A DNA stretch of 64,000 nt from Caenispirillum bisanense. Its GTDB lineage: Bacteria; Pseudomonadota; Alphaproteobacteria; Rhodospirillales; Rhodospirillaceae. The stretch spans positions 1 through 64,000 of the forward strand of contig NZ_OCNJ01000002.1 of the NCBI RefSeq assembly GCF_900230255.1, given 5' to 3'. Below, piece after piece: positions 16,904 to 24,712 of the stretch; position 1 is the first letter of the stretch, and every line of letters begins with the position of its first letter. The translations under genes were made by a program, and so were the position numbers. The notes beneath the pieces are model-generated. The model was not told the DNA's origin. It saw only the letters and a list, made by a program, of their open reading frames with translations, and ran no database searches.

Positions 16904-17665
16904 TCAGCGCGGCTCGAGGCGGATGGCGCCGTCGAGGCGGATGACCGTGCCGTTCAGCATGCGGTTGCCGCAGATGGACAGCACCAGCTCGGCGTATTCC
17001 TCGGGCTTGCCGAGGCGCTTCGGGTAGAGCGTCTTGGCCAGCAGGGCGTCCAGCACGTCCTGCGGCAGGCCGCCGAACATCGGCGTCTCGAAGATGCCCG
17101 GCGCGATGCACATGACGCGCACGCCCTTGGGCGCGAACTCGCGCGCCGCCGGCAGGGTCAGCGACGCGACGCCGCCCTTGGACGCCGAATAGGCGGCCTG
17201 GCCGAACTGGCCCTCGAAGGCGGCGACCGAGGTGGTGTTGACGATGACGCCGCGCTCGCCGTCCTCCAGCGGATCCAGGGCGAGCATGTCGGCGGCCGCC
17301 TGGCTCATGACGTTGAAGGTGCCGATCAGGTTGATCTGAATGACGCGCGAGAAGGCGCCCAGGTCCATGGCGCCTTCCTTGCCGACGATGCGGGCACCGT
17401 GGACGACGCCGGCGCAGTTGACGGCGATGCGGGCCGGGCCGTGCGCCTCGCGGCCCTTGGCGATGGCCTCCTTCACCGAGGCGGCGTCGGTGACGTCGCA
17501 GGCGGCGGCGAGCCCGCCGATCTCCTCGGCGACGGCGGCCAGCTTGTCGGCGTTGAGGTCGAGCAGCGTGACCTTGGCGCCGGCGGCGGCCAGCGCCGTG
17601 GCGGTGGCGCGGCCGAGACCCGAAGCGGCTCCGGTGACGACGGCGGCCTGCCCCTTCACGTTCAT
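16904..17665 (-). CDS. Short-chain dehydrogenase, 3-hydroxyacyl-CoA dehydrogenase type II-like
   Basis: The 253-aa Rossmann enzyme has the NAD motif [10 protein letters not shown] (residues about 11-20), DLNADK (NAD-selecting Asp), [11 protein letters not shown], the catalytic Ser in [11 protein letters not shown] and YSASKGG (Tyr/Lys). The tail ([14 protein letters not shown] and [17 protein letters not shown]) matches HSD17B10-type 3-hydroxyacyl- or 2-methyl-3-hydroxybutyryl-CoA dehydrogenases, which act in beta-oxidation or isoleucine breakdown. GGGAGGAA precedes the ATG. It appears monocistronic. Confidence 0.88.
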   Translation of the reverse strand: MNVKGQAAVVTGAASGLGRATATALAAAGAKVTLLDLNADKLAAVAEEIGGLAAACDVTDAASVKEAIAKGREAHGPARIAVNCAGVVHGARIVGKEGAMDLGAFSRVIQINLIGTFNVMSQAAADMLALDPLEDGERGVIVNTTSVAAFEGQFGQAAYSASKGGVASLTLPAAREFAPKGVRVMCIAPGIFETPMFGGLPQDVLDALLAKTLYPKRLGKPEEYAELVLSICGNRMLNGTVIRLDGAIRLEPR

Positions 17666-17795
17666 TGTATTCCTCCCGATGAGTTTTGCGCTTAAAGCGA
17701 AGGCGGATTGCATACCAGATTCGCCCCGCAGCCGGAAGCCGCGTGCGGCGTGGGGGTTCCGTCCGCCCGGGACCGGCGTCGGAGGCTCCGCCCGC

Positions 17796-18746
17796 TCAGG
17801 CCGGCGTGTCGGTGGCCGAGGGCACCGGCGGGTCCTTCTTCAGCCTCGCCTCGCGCAGCAGGATGTAGAGGGTGGAGCAGGCGATCACCGCCGCCCCCGC
17901 CAGGGTGAGCCAGCTCGGCTGCTCGGCGAACATCATGTAGCCGAGGCCCCAGGCGATGGGGATCTGGAAGTAGTCGAAAGGCACCACGATGGTCGCTTCC
18001 GCCAGGCGGTAGGCGCGCAGCACGCAGTATTGCGCGGCGGTGCCGACCAGTCCGACGAAGGCCAGCACGCCCAGCTGCCGCGCATCGGGCATGGTCCAGT
18101 AGGGCGCGGCGGCGACGCCGGTCACCAGCACGGACGCGATGGAGAACCACAGCAGCATGGTCAGCGGCCGCTCCGTCGCCGACATGCGCTTGATGAGGGT
18201 GATGACGCAGGCCATGAGGAAGGCCGCCGCCACCGCCGCCCAGGCGGCGGCGTTGAGGTCGCCGGCATCGGGCCGCAGGATCATCAGCACGCCCAGGAAG
18301 CCGCAGGCGGTGGCCGCCCAGCGGCGCCAGCGTACCGCCTCGCCGAGGAACAGCACCGCCAGCACGATGAGGAACAGCGGCCGGGCGTAGGCCAGCGCCG
18401 TCGCCGCCGCCAGCTCCATGTGGGTGATGGCGTAGAAGATGCACAGCATGGTGGCCGAGCCGAACAGCGCCCGCAGGGTGTGCAGCCCCGGCCGCTGCGT
18501 CGCCAGCAGCGGGCGCAGGCCTTCCCGCATCACGAAGGGCAGCAGCACCACGAGGCCGAACAGGCAGCGGAAGAAGGCGACCTCGAAGGCGTGCAGCCCG
18601 GCGCCGCCGGCCAGCTTGATGCCGGCGCCCATGAGCCCGAAGCCGACCGAGCCGCAGACCATCCACAGCACGCCGCGCACGTTGTCGGACAGGCGCTCCG
18701 CCAGGGTGTCGAAGGGCCGGCGCAGGCTGTCGAGAAGGGCGGGCAT
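17796..18746 (-). CDS. EamA/RhaT-type (DMT) transporter
   Basis: This is an inner-membrane transporter of about ten helices made of two EamA repeats (316 aa from the ATG at 18746; the frame is open further upstream). Seen: VRGVLWMVCGSVGFGLMGAGIKLAG (TM1), FFRCLFGLVVLLPF, YARPLFLIVLAVLFLGEAVRWRRW at the end of repeat 1, and LVGTAAQYCVLRAYRLAEATIVVPFDYFQIPIAW in repeat 2. The substrate is unknown; family members export amino acids or other metabolites. It is followed upstream by the folD-like operon, with a hairpin between. Confidence 0.85.
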   Translation of the reverse strand: MPALLDSLRRPFDTLAERLSDNVRGVLWMVCGSVGFGLMGAGIKLAGGAGLHAFEVAFFRCLFGLVVLLPFVMREGLRPLLATQRPGLHTLRALFGSATMLCIFYAITHMELAAATALAYARPLFLIVLAVLFLGEAVRWRRWAATACGFLGVLMILRPDAGDLNAAAWAAVAAAFLMACVITLIKRMSATERPLTMLLWFSIASVLVTGVAAAPYWTMPDARQLGVLAFVGLVGTAAQYCVLRAYRLAEATIVVPFDYFQIPIAWGLGYMMFAEQPSWLTLAGAAVIACSTLYILLREARLKKDPPVPSATDTPA

Positions 18747-18765
18747 GGCGGGTCCGGAACGGCGG

Positions 18766-18794
18766 AAGGCAAAGCCGAGCATGGGGGCTTTGCC
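18766..18794 (-). terminator. Hairpin between the folD-like gene and the DMT transporter
   Basis: GGCAAAGCC (18767-18775) pairs with GGCTTTGCC (18785-18793). It has a short T-containing tail on the minus strand and probably separates the yggT-yggU-folD transcript from the transporter gene. Confidence 0.5.
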
Positions 18795-18869
18795 GCCGGC
18801 GCACCAGTGCCACTCTGCGATGCGGGGCCTCGCCATCGGACAAGAGGGTGCGCGCAGGAGCGCGGCGGC

Positions 18870-19772
18870 TCAGACGCCGCAGTCGGCCACCTTCAGGTCG
18901 ATGCGGTGCTGGCGGCAGCAGGCCAGCAGGGTGTTGCGCAGCAGCATGGCGATGCCGAGCGGCCCGACGGCGCCGAAGCGGTCGGCGAAGGCGCCGGCGA
19001 CGCCGAGGATCTCCTCGCGCCGGCAATCACCCACCAGCCGGGGTTCGGAGCCGGACTGCTGCAGGCGGTGGCGGCCGGTGTCGATGACGGTGGCGCCGGC
19101 CTGGATCCAGTCGGACCGCACCGCCTCCGCCCGGTTGACGGCGCAGACCACGATGTCGGCGGCGCGTGCCACGGCCTTGGGGTCGCGCGTCTGCGAGTGC
19201 GCGACGGTCACGGTGCAGTCGGCGGCGATGAGCAGCTGGGCGACCGGCGCCCCGACGGTGGCGCAGCGGCCGAGCACGGCGGCGGTCATGCCGGCGAGGC
19301 CGCGGCCGTGGTGGTTGCGCAGCACCGCGCGCACGGCGAGCGGGATGGACGGCACCAGCCCGACACCGCCGGTCATCAGCTCGCCGGCGTTGAGCGGGTG
19401 CTGGCCGTCGACGTCCTTCACCGGCAGCACGGCGCGGCGCACCCGGCCCATGTCGATCTGCTTCGGCGCCGGCTCCAGGATGACGACGCCGTTGATGGCG
19501 CTGTCGTCGTTGATGCCTTCCACCACCAGCAGCAGTTCCTCGGTGGTCGTCTCGGCGGGCATGTCGTGGCGGTTGACCTGGAACCCGGCGTCGCGCGCCC
19601 AGCGCTCGCGCTCGTCGAGCATGGGCTTGGTCTCGCCCTTGTCGCCGATGCGGATCAGGGCGAGGCCGGGGCGCAGCTTGCGGCTGTCGCGCAGGGCGCG
19701 GACGCGCTCGGCCACCCGGTCGCGCAGGTCGTCGGCGTCCTCGCGGCCGTCGAGCAGGATCGCCTTAGCCAT
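18870..19772 (-). CDS. folD: FolD-like methylene-THF dehydrogenase/cyclohydrolase with altered active site
   Basis: The fold is clearly FolD (300 aa): ALIRIGDKGETK, PVKDVDGQHPLNAGEL (substrate Asp region, D120-D122), VPSIPLAVRAVL, the NADP-binding LGRCATVGAPVAQLL, VTVAHSQTRDP, and GAVGPLGIAMLLRNTL at the C-terminus. However, three signature positions differ from E. coli FolD by my alignment: the Tyr of YVxxK is Met51, the catalytic Lys is Arg55, and the Gln of VQLPLP is Leu99. It may be a weak enzyme, a dehydrogenase only, or a FolD paralogue with another role. It overlaps the DUF167 gene by 8 nt and follows yggT. Confidence 0.8.
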   Translation of the reverse strand: MAKAILLDGREDADDLRDRVAERVRALRDSRKLRPGLALIRIGDKGETKPMLDERERWARDAGFQVNRHDMPAETTTEELLLVVEGINDDSAINGVVILEPAPKQIDMGRVRRAVLPVKDVDGQHPLNAGELMTGGVGLVPSIPLAVRAVLRNHHGRGLAGMTAAVLGRCATVGAPVAQLLIAADCTVTVAHSQTRDPKAVARAADIVVCAVNRAEAVRSDWIQAGATVIDTGRHRLQQSGSEPRLVGDCRREEILGVAGAFADRFGAVGPLGIAMLLRNTLLACCRQHRIDLKVADCGV

Positions 19773-20103
19773 GGCTCCGCATCCTTTCGCCCAAGTGGTC
19801 CGCCAGCGCGGCGGCATCGCCGGCCACCAGCAGCGTCTTGCGCCGGTCGGTGGCGCCGGAGACCAGGGTGAAGGCCGATTTCGGCAGCCGCCACTCCTTG
19901 GCCAGCAGCTTGATCAACGCCTCGTTGGCCTTGCCGTTCTCCGGCACGGCGGTGACCGCCACCTTCAGGACATGGCCGCCGTCGGCATCGGGTGCAATGC
20001 CCTGGACGGCGGTGCGCGACGCTTTCGGCGTCAGCCGCACGAACAGCCGCAGCCCCCCGGCGACGGGCTCGAACGGCAAGCCGGCGGGGGCGGCGGCGGT
20101 CAC
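19765..20103 (-). CDS. yggU: DUF167 (YggU) family protein
   Basis: The core LRLFVRLTPKASRTAVQGI, LKVAVTAVPENGKANEALIKLLAKEW and TLVSGATDRRKTLLV is the DUF167 signature (a small alpha/beta fold, function unknown). A GTG at 20103, 11 nt after the yggT stop, gives 112 aa and is the best-placed start. The gene overlaps the folD-like start. A yggT-yggU pair followed by folD recurs in alphaproteobacteria. Confidence 0.88.
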   Translation of the reverse strand: MTAAAPAGLPFEPVAGGLRLFVRLTPKASRTAVQGIAPDADGGHVLKVAVTAVPENGKANEALIKLLAKEWRLPKSAFTLVSGATDRRKTLLVAGDAAALADHLGERMRSHG

Positions 20104-20114
20104 GGCGGACCGGC

Positions 20115-20411
20115 TCAGAGGGAGAAGGCGAGGCGGCCGATGACGCCCTGCAGGAAGATGATGATCAGGATCAGCACCATGGGCGACAGATCGACGCCGC
20201 CCATCACCGGCACCACCGAGCGGATGGGCCGCAGGGCCGGTTCCGTGATGCGGTGCAGGAAGTCGCCGATCATGTAGACGACACGGTTGTGCGTGTTGAT
20301 CACGTTGAACGCCACGAGCCAGCTCATCACCGCCGAGATGATGAGCGCCCAGAGATAGAGATTGAGCGCGATGCTCACGACCTGCAGCAGGGGCCCGAGA
20401 ACGACATCCAT
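20115..20411 (-). CDS. yggT: YggT family membrane protein
   Basis: The 98-aa integral membrane protein has two hydrophobic segments (VVSIALNLYLWALIISAVMSWLV and PMVLILIIIFLQGVIGRLAF) and the family loop DFLHRITEPALRPIRSVVP between them. YggT proteins are implicated in membrane or osmotic functions in other bacteria, but the mechanism is unknown. It is the first gene of yggT-yggU-folD. Confidence 0.92.
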   Translation of the reverse strand: MDVVLGPLLQVVSIALNLYLWALIISAVMSWLVAFNVINTHNRVVYMIGDFLHRITEPALRPIRSVVPVMGGVDLSPMVLILIIIFLQGVIGRLAFSL

Positions 20412-20575
20412 GGACGTGCAACCGCTCCGCGTTGGAAATGCTCGCGAAAAACGTAAGGCCTGGGGGCAGTTCGCGCAAGGCCGCGCGACCGTTCCGGGCG
20501 GTCTGCGGGGCCATGTTATTTTTCCGAGGAAGTGCTTGACAGGCGGGGCCCTTCCAACGAATATCCGCGCCCACC

Positions 20576-20651
20576 GGGGCTGTAGCTCAGATGGGAGAGC
20601 GCTGCAATCGCACTGCAGAGGTCAGGGGTTCGATTCCCCTCAGCTCCACCA
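20576..20651 (+). tRNA. tRNA-Ala (anticodon CGC)
   Basis: The 76-nt cloverleaf has an encoded CCA. The anticodon arm is CTGCA/TGCAG with loop ATCGCAC, giving anticodon CGC (reads GCG). The D-arm is GCTC-AGATGGGA-GAGC, and the T-arm is identical to tRNA-Ala(GGC) at 3138-3213. A terminator follows 11 nt after the CCA, and then a decayed gene. Confidence 0.95.
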
Positions 20652-20662
20652 GAATTCCGGTG

Positions 20663-20692
20663 AAACCCGCTGTCGTAAGACGGCGGGTTTTT
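20663..20692 (+). terminator. Terminator of tRNA-Ala(CGC)
   Basis: AAACCCGCTGTC pairs with GACGGCGGGTTT (one wobble) around GTAA, followed by a T-run. It is a classical intrinsic terminator directly after the tRNA. Confidence 0.85.
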
Positions 20693-20740
20693 CGCTTTCG
20701 AACCCCTGCCCTGGGCAGTGCGCACCTCTGGTGCGACGGG

Positions 20741-21342
20741 TTCGAGTCCCTCGGCAAGCTGCGCTACGTCGGCGTGTCGAACTTCTCCGGCTGGCAGGTG
20801 ATGAAGTCGCTGGCCGCCGCCGACCACCGCGACCGCACCCGCTAGGTGGCGCACCAGATGTCCTTCTCACTGCTCGGCCGCGACTACGAGTGGGAGTTGA
20901 TGCCGCTGGCCCGCGACCAGGGTCTCGGTGCCCTGGTGTGGAGCCCGCTCGGCTGGGGGGGCGCCTCACCGGCCGCATTCGCCGCGGCCAGCCCGTGCCG
21001 GAGGGCAGCTGCCTGCACGCCACCGAGCAGTTCGCACCGCCGGTGGCCGAGGAGCATCTCTATCGCGTGGTCGACGCCCTGGATGAGATCGCGGCGGAAA
21101 CCGGGCGCAGCGTGCCGCAGATCGCCATCAACTGGCTGCTGCGCCGCCCGACAGTGTCATCGGTCATCATCGGCGCCCGCACGGAGGAGCAGTTGCGCCA
21201 GAACCTGGGCGCCGTCGGCTGGAAGCTGACGCCCGACCAGGTGGCACGCCTGGACGCGGCGAGCGCGGTGACGCCGGCCTATCCCCACTTCCCCTACTAC
21301 CGCCAGCCGGGCTTCGCGCGCCTTTCGCCGCCCGCCGTGTGA
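20741..21342 (+). pseudogene. Aldo/keto reductase remnant (N-terminus lost, nonsense codon, frameshift)
   Basis: Readable homology starts at GKLRYVGVSNFSGWQVMKSL (about 20753) and runs to the family end AAETGRSVPQIAINWLLRRPTVSSVIIGART, QNLGAVGWKLTPDQVARLD. The N-terminal half is missing. A TAG at 20843-20845 stands where the family has Tyr before VAHQ. A run of seven G at about 20955 shifts the frame after SPLGWG (GRLTGRI continues in the next frame). Damage of three kinds argues for a true pseudogene, although the G-run alone could be a sequencing error. It lies about 90 nt after tRNA-Ala(CGC), suggesting the 5' part was removed by a past integration or deletion. Confidence 0.88.
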
Positions 21343-21352
21343 CGGCCCGTCG

Positions 21353-21706
21353 TCAGGTGGAGACGCGGTCGACGGCGGCGCCCGCCGGGCGCCGAACGCC
21401 GTCAGTCGCGTCCCACCAGTCGGCCAGGGCGTCGATGAGCGGCACCAGCTTGCGGCCTTCCGGCGTGAGGTCGTACTCGACGCGCAGGGGATAGCCCTCG
21501 AACTCGGTCCGCTGCACGATGCCCGCGTCGACGAGCTTCCGCAGTTCCACCGTCAGCATCTTGTGGGAGATGGTCGGATTGTCGCGGCGCAAGTCGCCGA
21601 ACCGCTTGGTGCCGTCCTGCAGATAGTAGATGAGCAGCGTCGGCCAGCGGCCACTCAGGACCTGCATCACCTCTTCGATAGGGCAGCGGGAGACCAGGTC
21701 TTTCAT
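21353..21706 (-). CDS. HxlR-family transcriptional regulator (117 aa)
   Basis: This is a winged-helix MarR-like regulator. CPIEEVMQVLSGRWPTLLIYYLQDGTKRFGDLRRDNPTISHKMLTVELRKLVDAGIV is the HxlR signature, with a Cys (CPIEEV) that often senses redox or electrophiles in this family. The start at 21706 is chosen at MKDLVSRCP. It is divergent from the GST-like gene at 21813; an inverted repeat TTACG-N8-CGTAA lies between them and is its likely operator. Confidence 0.9.
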   Translation of the reverse strand: MKDLVSRCPIEEVMQVLSGRWPTLLIYYLQDGTKRFGDLRRDNPTISHKMLTVELRKLVDAGIVQRTEFEGYPLRVEYDLTPEGRKLVPLIDALADWWDATDGVRRPAGAAVDRVST

Positions 21707-21719
21707 GGCGCGCTCATGG

Positions 21720-21737
21720 TTACGAAAAGGTGCGTAA
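21720..21737. promoter_or_regulatory. Probable HxlR operator (TTACG-N8-CGTAA)
   Basis: The perfect 5-bp inverted repeat TTACG/CGTAA with an 8-bp spacer lies 14 nt before the HxlR start and about 75 nt before the GST start. This size and position fit HxlR dimers controlling both divergent genes. Confidence 0.55.
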
Positions 21738-21812
21738 TTTACTTCCAAGGCCGTGTCCCCGAAGGTCGGGTGGCTGCGCAGCCCACCCTCCGAACCTTCA
21801 GGACCGCACGCT

Positions 21813-22517
21813 ATGGATCCGATTCTCATATACGGTTTCCCCTCGGGAAGCTCCATGGGCCTCGTCGCCGCTTTCGAATGGATGGGCCTGCCGCACCGCC
21901 TGTGCCGCGTCGACATGCTGGGCGAGATGCGCGAGCCGCCCTATCGCCGCATCAACCCGCGGGTCGAGACGCCGGCGCTGATCACCGACCGCGGGACCGT
22001 CGTCACCGAAACCATGGCCATCGCCGCGTGGCTGGAAGCCCGCGACACCGACCGCCGGATCAGCTTCGATCCCCGCTCGCCGGACGCCGACCGCATGCAC
22101 CAGCTGATGGGCTTCGTCAACACCGGCTTCACCGGCGCCTTCTCGCCGCTGTGGGCGGCGATGGAGATGGATCCGCCCGATCCGGATCTGCAGGCCGCCC
22201 TCGTCCGATGGGGCCGGGAGAGCGTCGTCGAGCGCCACGACAAGCTGGAGGACATGATCGGCGACACCCCCTTCCTGGTGGGCGATCGGCCGACCCTGGC
22301 CGACGGCCTCCTCGTCGGCGTGGCGCGCTGGCTCGACTATCACGCCGTCGCCGATCCGGCCCGTTGGCCCCGGCTCGCGGCGCTGCGGGCCCGCCTCGAT
22401 GCCGACCCCGCCGTCGTCTACGCAAGGGCGCTGGAGGCCGGCGAGCCGGCGACGGGCGGCGGAGCCTGCAAAGGGCACGTCCCCCTGGCGGAGGTCGTCG
22501 CGGCCTACGGGCGCTGA
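21813..22517 (+). CDS. Glutathione S-transferase family protein (234 aa)
   Basis: N-terminal thioredoxin fold: ILIYGFPSGSSMGLVAAFEWMGLPHRLCRVDM, then NPRVETPALITDRGTVVTETMAIAAWLEA (cis-Pro and Glu-Thr glutathione-binding loop). C-terminal helical domain: HDKLEDMIGDTPFLVGDRPTLADGLL (N-capping box Asp). AGGA precedes the ATG at 21813. It is divergent from and probably repressed by the HxlR gene; such pairs often respond to quinones or other electrophiles. Confidence 0.88.
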   Translation: MDPILIYGFPSGSSMGLVAAFEWMGLPHRLCRVDMLGEMREPPYRRINPRVETPALITDRGTVVTETMAIAAWLEARDTDRRISFDPRSPDADRMHQLMGFVNTGFTGAFSPLWAAMEMDPPDPDLQAALVRWGRESVVERHDKLEDMIGDTPFLVGDRPTLADGLLVGVARWLDYHAVADPARWPRLAALRARLDADPAVVYARALEAGEPATGGGACKGHVPLAEVVAAYGR

Positions 22518-22577
22518 CGGCCGCGGGCCGGTGACGGAAGCCTTGACGCAGCCCCGGCGCGTTGTGGACAACGGAGT

Positions 22578-22602
22578 GCCACCCGGCCTTGTGCCGGGTG
22601 GC
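22578..22602 (+). terminator. Hairpin after the GST gene
   Basis: GCCACCCGGC pairs perfectly with GCCGGGTGGC around a 5-nt loop. The T-run is poor, but the position about 60 nt after the GST stop supports termination. Confidence 0.5.
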
Positions 22603-22636
22603 GACGACGCCAGCGGCCACAGCACGGAACCGGGTC

Positions 22637-23791
22637 ATGATCACCAGGCTGGCCATCTCGGGCTATCGGTCGTTGCGCGACGTCACCCTGCGTCTCGGCC
22701 CCGTCACCGTCGTCACCGGGCAGAACGGGTCGGGCAAGTCGAGCCTCTACCGCTCGCTCCGGCTGCTGGCCGACGTGGCGGACGGCGGCGTGGTCCGCTC
22801 GCTGGCGGCCGAGGGCGGCATCGCCTCGGCTCTCTGGGCGGGGCCGGAGGCCTTCAGCCGCGCCATGCGCGCCCGGGCGGAGCCGGTGCAGGGCACGGTG
22901 CTCACGAAGTCGGTCGCCATGCGGCTCGGGTTTTCCAGCGACGACTACGGCTACGCCATCGACCTCGGGCTGCCGCAGCCGTCGTCGTCGTTCTTCTCCC
23001 GCGATCCGGCCATCAAGGCGGAAGCCCTGTGGGCGGGGCAGAGCCTGACCCGGCGCACCGTCCTCGCCGAGCGTCGCGGTGCCGCCTTCCGCCTGCGGTC
23101 CCGCGCCCATGGCGGGTGGTCCGACGACTGGAACGCCATCGGGCCGGTCGACAGTATGCTGGTGCAGGGCGCCGGCCCCGGCGACGGCGTGGAGCTTCTG
23201 ATGATGCGCGAGCGCCTGCGCCGCTGGCGCTTCTACGACGACCTGCGGGTCGACCGCAACGCGCCCGCCCGTCGCCCCCAGGTGGGCACCTTCACGCCCG
23301 TCCTCGCCGCCGACGGCGCCGATCTGGCCGCCGCCCTGCGGACCATCGTGGAAGTCGGCGACGACGTGGCCCTGAAGACCGCCGTCGCCGACGCCTTCGA
23401 TGGCGCGACCGTCGCCGTCGCGCCGGATTTCTCCATCGAGATGCGGCAGCACGGACTGCTCCGGCCGCTGGGCGCGGGAGAGCTTTCGGAAGGGACGCTG
23501 CGCTACCTGCTGCTCGTGGCTGCCCTGCTGTCGCCGCGGCCACCGGAGCTGATGGTGCTGAACGAGCCCGAAAGCCACCTCAACCCGGCGCTGCACGAGG
23601 CGCTGGCGCGCCTGCTGACGGCGGCGGGCAAGCGCTGCCAGCTGATCGTCGTGACGCACGCTCCGGCGCTGGTCGAGGCGCTCGGCACGGACCCGGACAC
23701 CGTCACCATCCGCCTGCACAAGGACCTCGGCGAATCGCATCCCGATGCGGAAGCACGGGATCCGGACCCGTGGTCCTGGCCGAGCCGCTGA
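22637..23791 (+). CDS. AAA/SMC-like ATPase (RecF/OLD type), 384 aa
   Basis: ITRLAISGYRSLRDVTL opens the fold; Walker A is GQNGSGKSS (about residues 28-36). A roughly 170-residue insert precedes the signature LSEGTLRYLLLVAALL, Walker B is LMVLNEPESHLNP (Asp replaced by Asn, Glu kept) and the H-loop is VVTHAPALVEAL. There is no Toprim nuclease domain as in OLD proteins. The function is unknown; relatives are often solitary or in defence and repair contexts. No partner gene is evident, since an AraC regulator follows after 24 nt. Confidence 0.8.
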   Translation: MITRLAISGYRSLRDVTLRLGPVTVVTGQNGSGKSSLYRSLRLLADVADGGVVRSLAAEGGIASALWAGPEAFSRAMRARAEPVQGTVLTKSVAMRLGFSSDDYGYAIDLGLPQPSSSFFSRDPAIKAEALWAGQSLTRRTVLAERRGAAFRLRSRAHGGWSDDWNAIGPVDSMLVQGAGPGDGVELLMMRERLRRWRFYDDLRVDRNAPARRPQVGTFTPVLAADGADLAAALRTIVEVGDDVALKTAVADAFDGATVAVAPDFSIEMRQHGLLRPLGAGELSEGTLRYLLLVAALLSPRPPELMVLNEPESHLNPALHEALARLLTAAGKRCQLIVVTHAPALVEALGTDPDTVTIRLHKDLGESHPDAEARDPDPWSWPSR

Positions 23792-23815
23792 GCGGGAACG
23801 AAAGGGAGTCAGGCT

Positions 23816-24637
23816 ATGGCCCTGCGCCGCATGCCCAAGCCGGCCCTCCAGCCCTTCGTCTCGTCGGTATGGGCGACGGACGCCACCGCGCCGACGCCAC
23901 TCGGCGCGCGGCGGGAGCTGATGCTGCCGGCGGGGGCGATGCACGTCGCCATCCGGCTCGGTGGCTCCCCACTGCGGATCTATACCGATCCCGCCGACGC
24001 GGCGGGAACCGTCGTCGGCGGGAGCGTCCTCAACGGCATGCGTCTGCGCGCCTATTGCAAGGCGACGGGTGACGGGGCGGCCTGCGTCGGGGCGCTGCTG
24101 AAGCCCGGCGCCGCCGATCTGCTCTCGAACACGCCCGCTGGCGCCCTTGCCGGCCGCCACACGAACCTCGAAGATCTGTGGCCGCGGGCCGACCTCGCGG
24201 ACCTGCGCGAGCGGCTGGAGGCGACCCCGGCCCTCGACCGCCGGCTCGACCTGTTCGAGGCCGTGCTGGAGCGGCGTCTGGCGTCGCTGCGCCGCATCGA
24301 CCCCATGATCGCCCACGCCTTGTGCCGGTTCGACGGCGGCTCGGCCATCGCCGGCGTGGTGAGGGACAGCGGCGTCAGTCACCGGCACTTCGTGCGGGTC
24401 TTCACCGAGGCGGTCGGCCTGAGCCCCAAGAGCAATCTGCGCCTGCACCGCTTCGATGCCGCCGTGACGCACCTGCATGCCGCGCCCGAAGCCTCCCTCG
24501 CCGATCTGGCGGCGCTGGCCGGCTATGCCGATCAGGCCCACATGACGCGCGAGTTCCGCGCGTTCTCGGGTCTGACGCCCGGCCGCTACCGCCGTCTGGC
24601 GCCGGTGGAGGCGCGCCACGTCCTGCTGGCGCCGTGA
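23816..24637 (+). CDS. AraC-family transcriptional regulator (273 aa)
   Basis: The C-terminal 100 residues carry the two HTH motifs (SAIAGVVRDSGVSHRHFVRVFTEAVGLSPK and SLADLAALAGYADQAHMTREFRAFSGLTPGRYRR). The N-terminal half (ALQPFVSSVW, then a beta-rich segment with LLKPGAADLLSNTPAGALAGRHTNLEDLW) resembles DUF6597-type ligand domains. The gene is 24 nt after the ATPase and 75 nt before the VOC protein, so the three may be cotranscribed. Confidence 0.9.
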   Translation: MALRRMPKPALQPFVSSVWATDATAPTPLGARRELMLPAGAMHVAIRLGGSPLRIYTDPADAAGTVVGGSVLNGMRLRAYCKATGDGAACVGALLKPGAADLLSNTPAGALAGRHTNLEDLWPRADLADLRERLEATPALDRRLDLFEAVLERRLASLRRIDPMIAHALCRFDGGSAIAGVVRDSGVSHRHFVRVFTEAVGLSPKSNLRLHRFDAAVTHLHAAPEASLADLAALAGYADQAHMTREFRAFSGLTPGRYRRLAPVEARHVLLAP

Positions 24638-24712
24638 CGGTCAATTATCTTCAAGACGCAGGGGCGCACCCGCAGGCAGGCTGTGGACGGGCAACCGCGA
24701 GGAGGTCGCACC

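Noticed and set aside
17340-19871. 843-codon plus-strand open frame over the SDR, DMT and folD-like genes
   Set aside because: It covers three genes on the other strand that have clear family motifs; the product has no recognisable domain.
20738-20755. GGGTTCGAGTCCC as the remnant of a further tRNA
   Set aside because: No acceptor, D-arm or anticodon arm can be built around it; it may simply be reductase coding sequence.
22505-24619. 704-codon minus-strand frame over the ATPase and AraC genes
   Set aside because: The plus-strand genes have strong motifs; this frame is a composition artefact.
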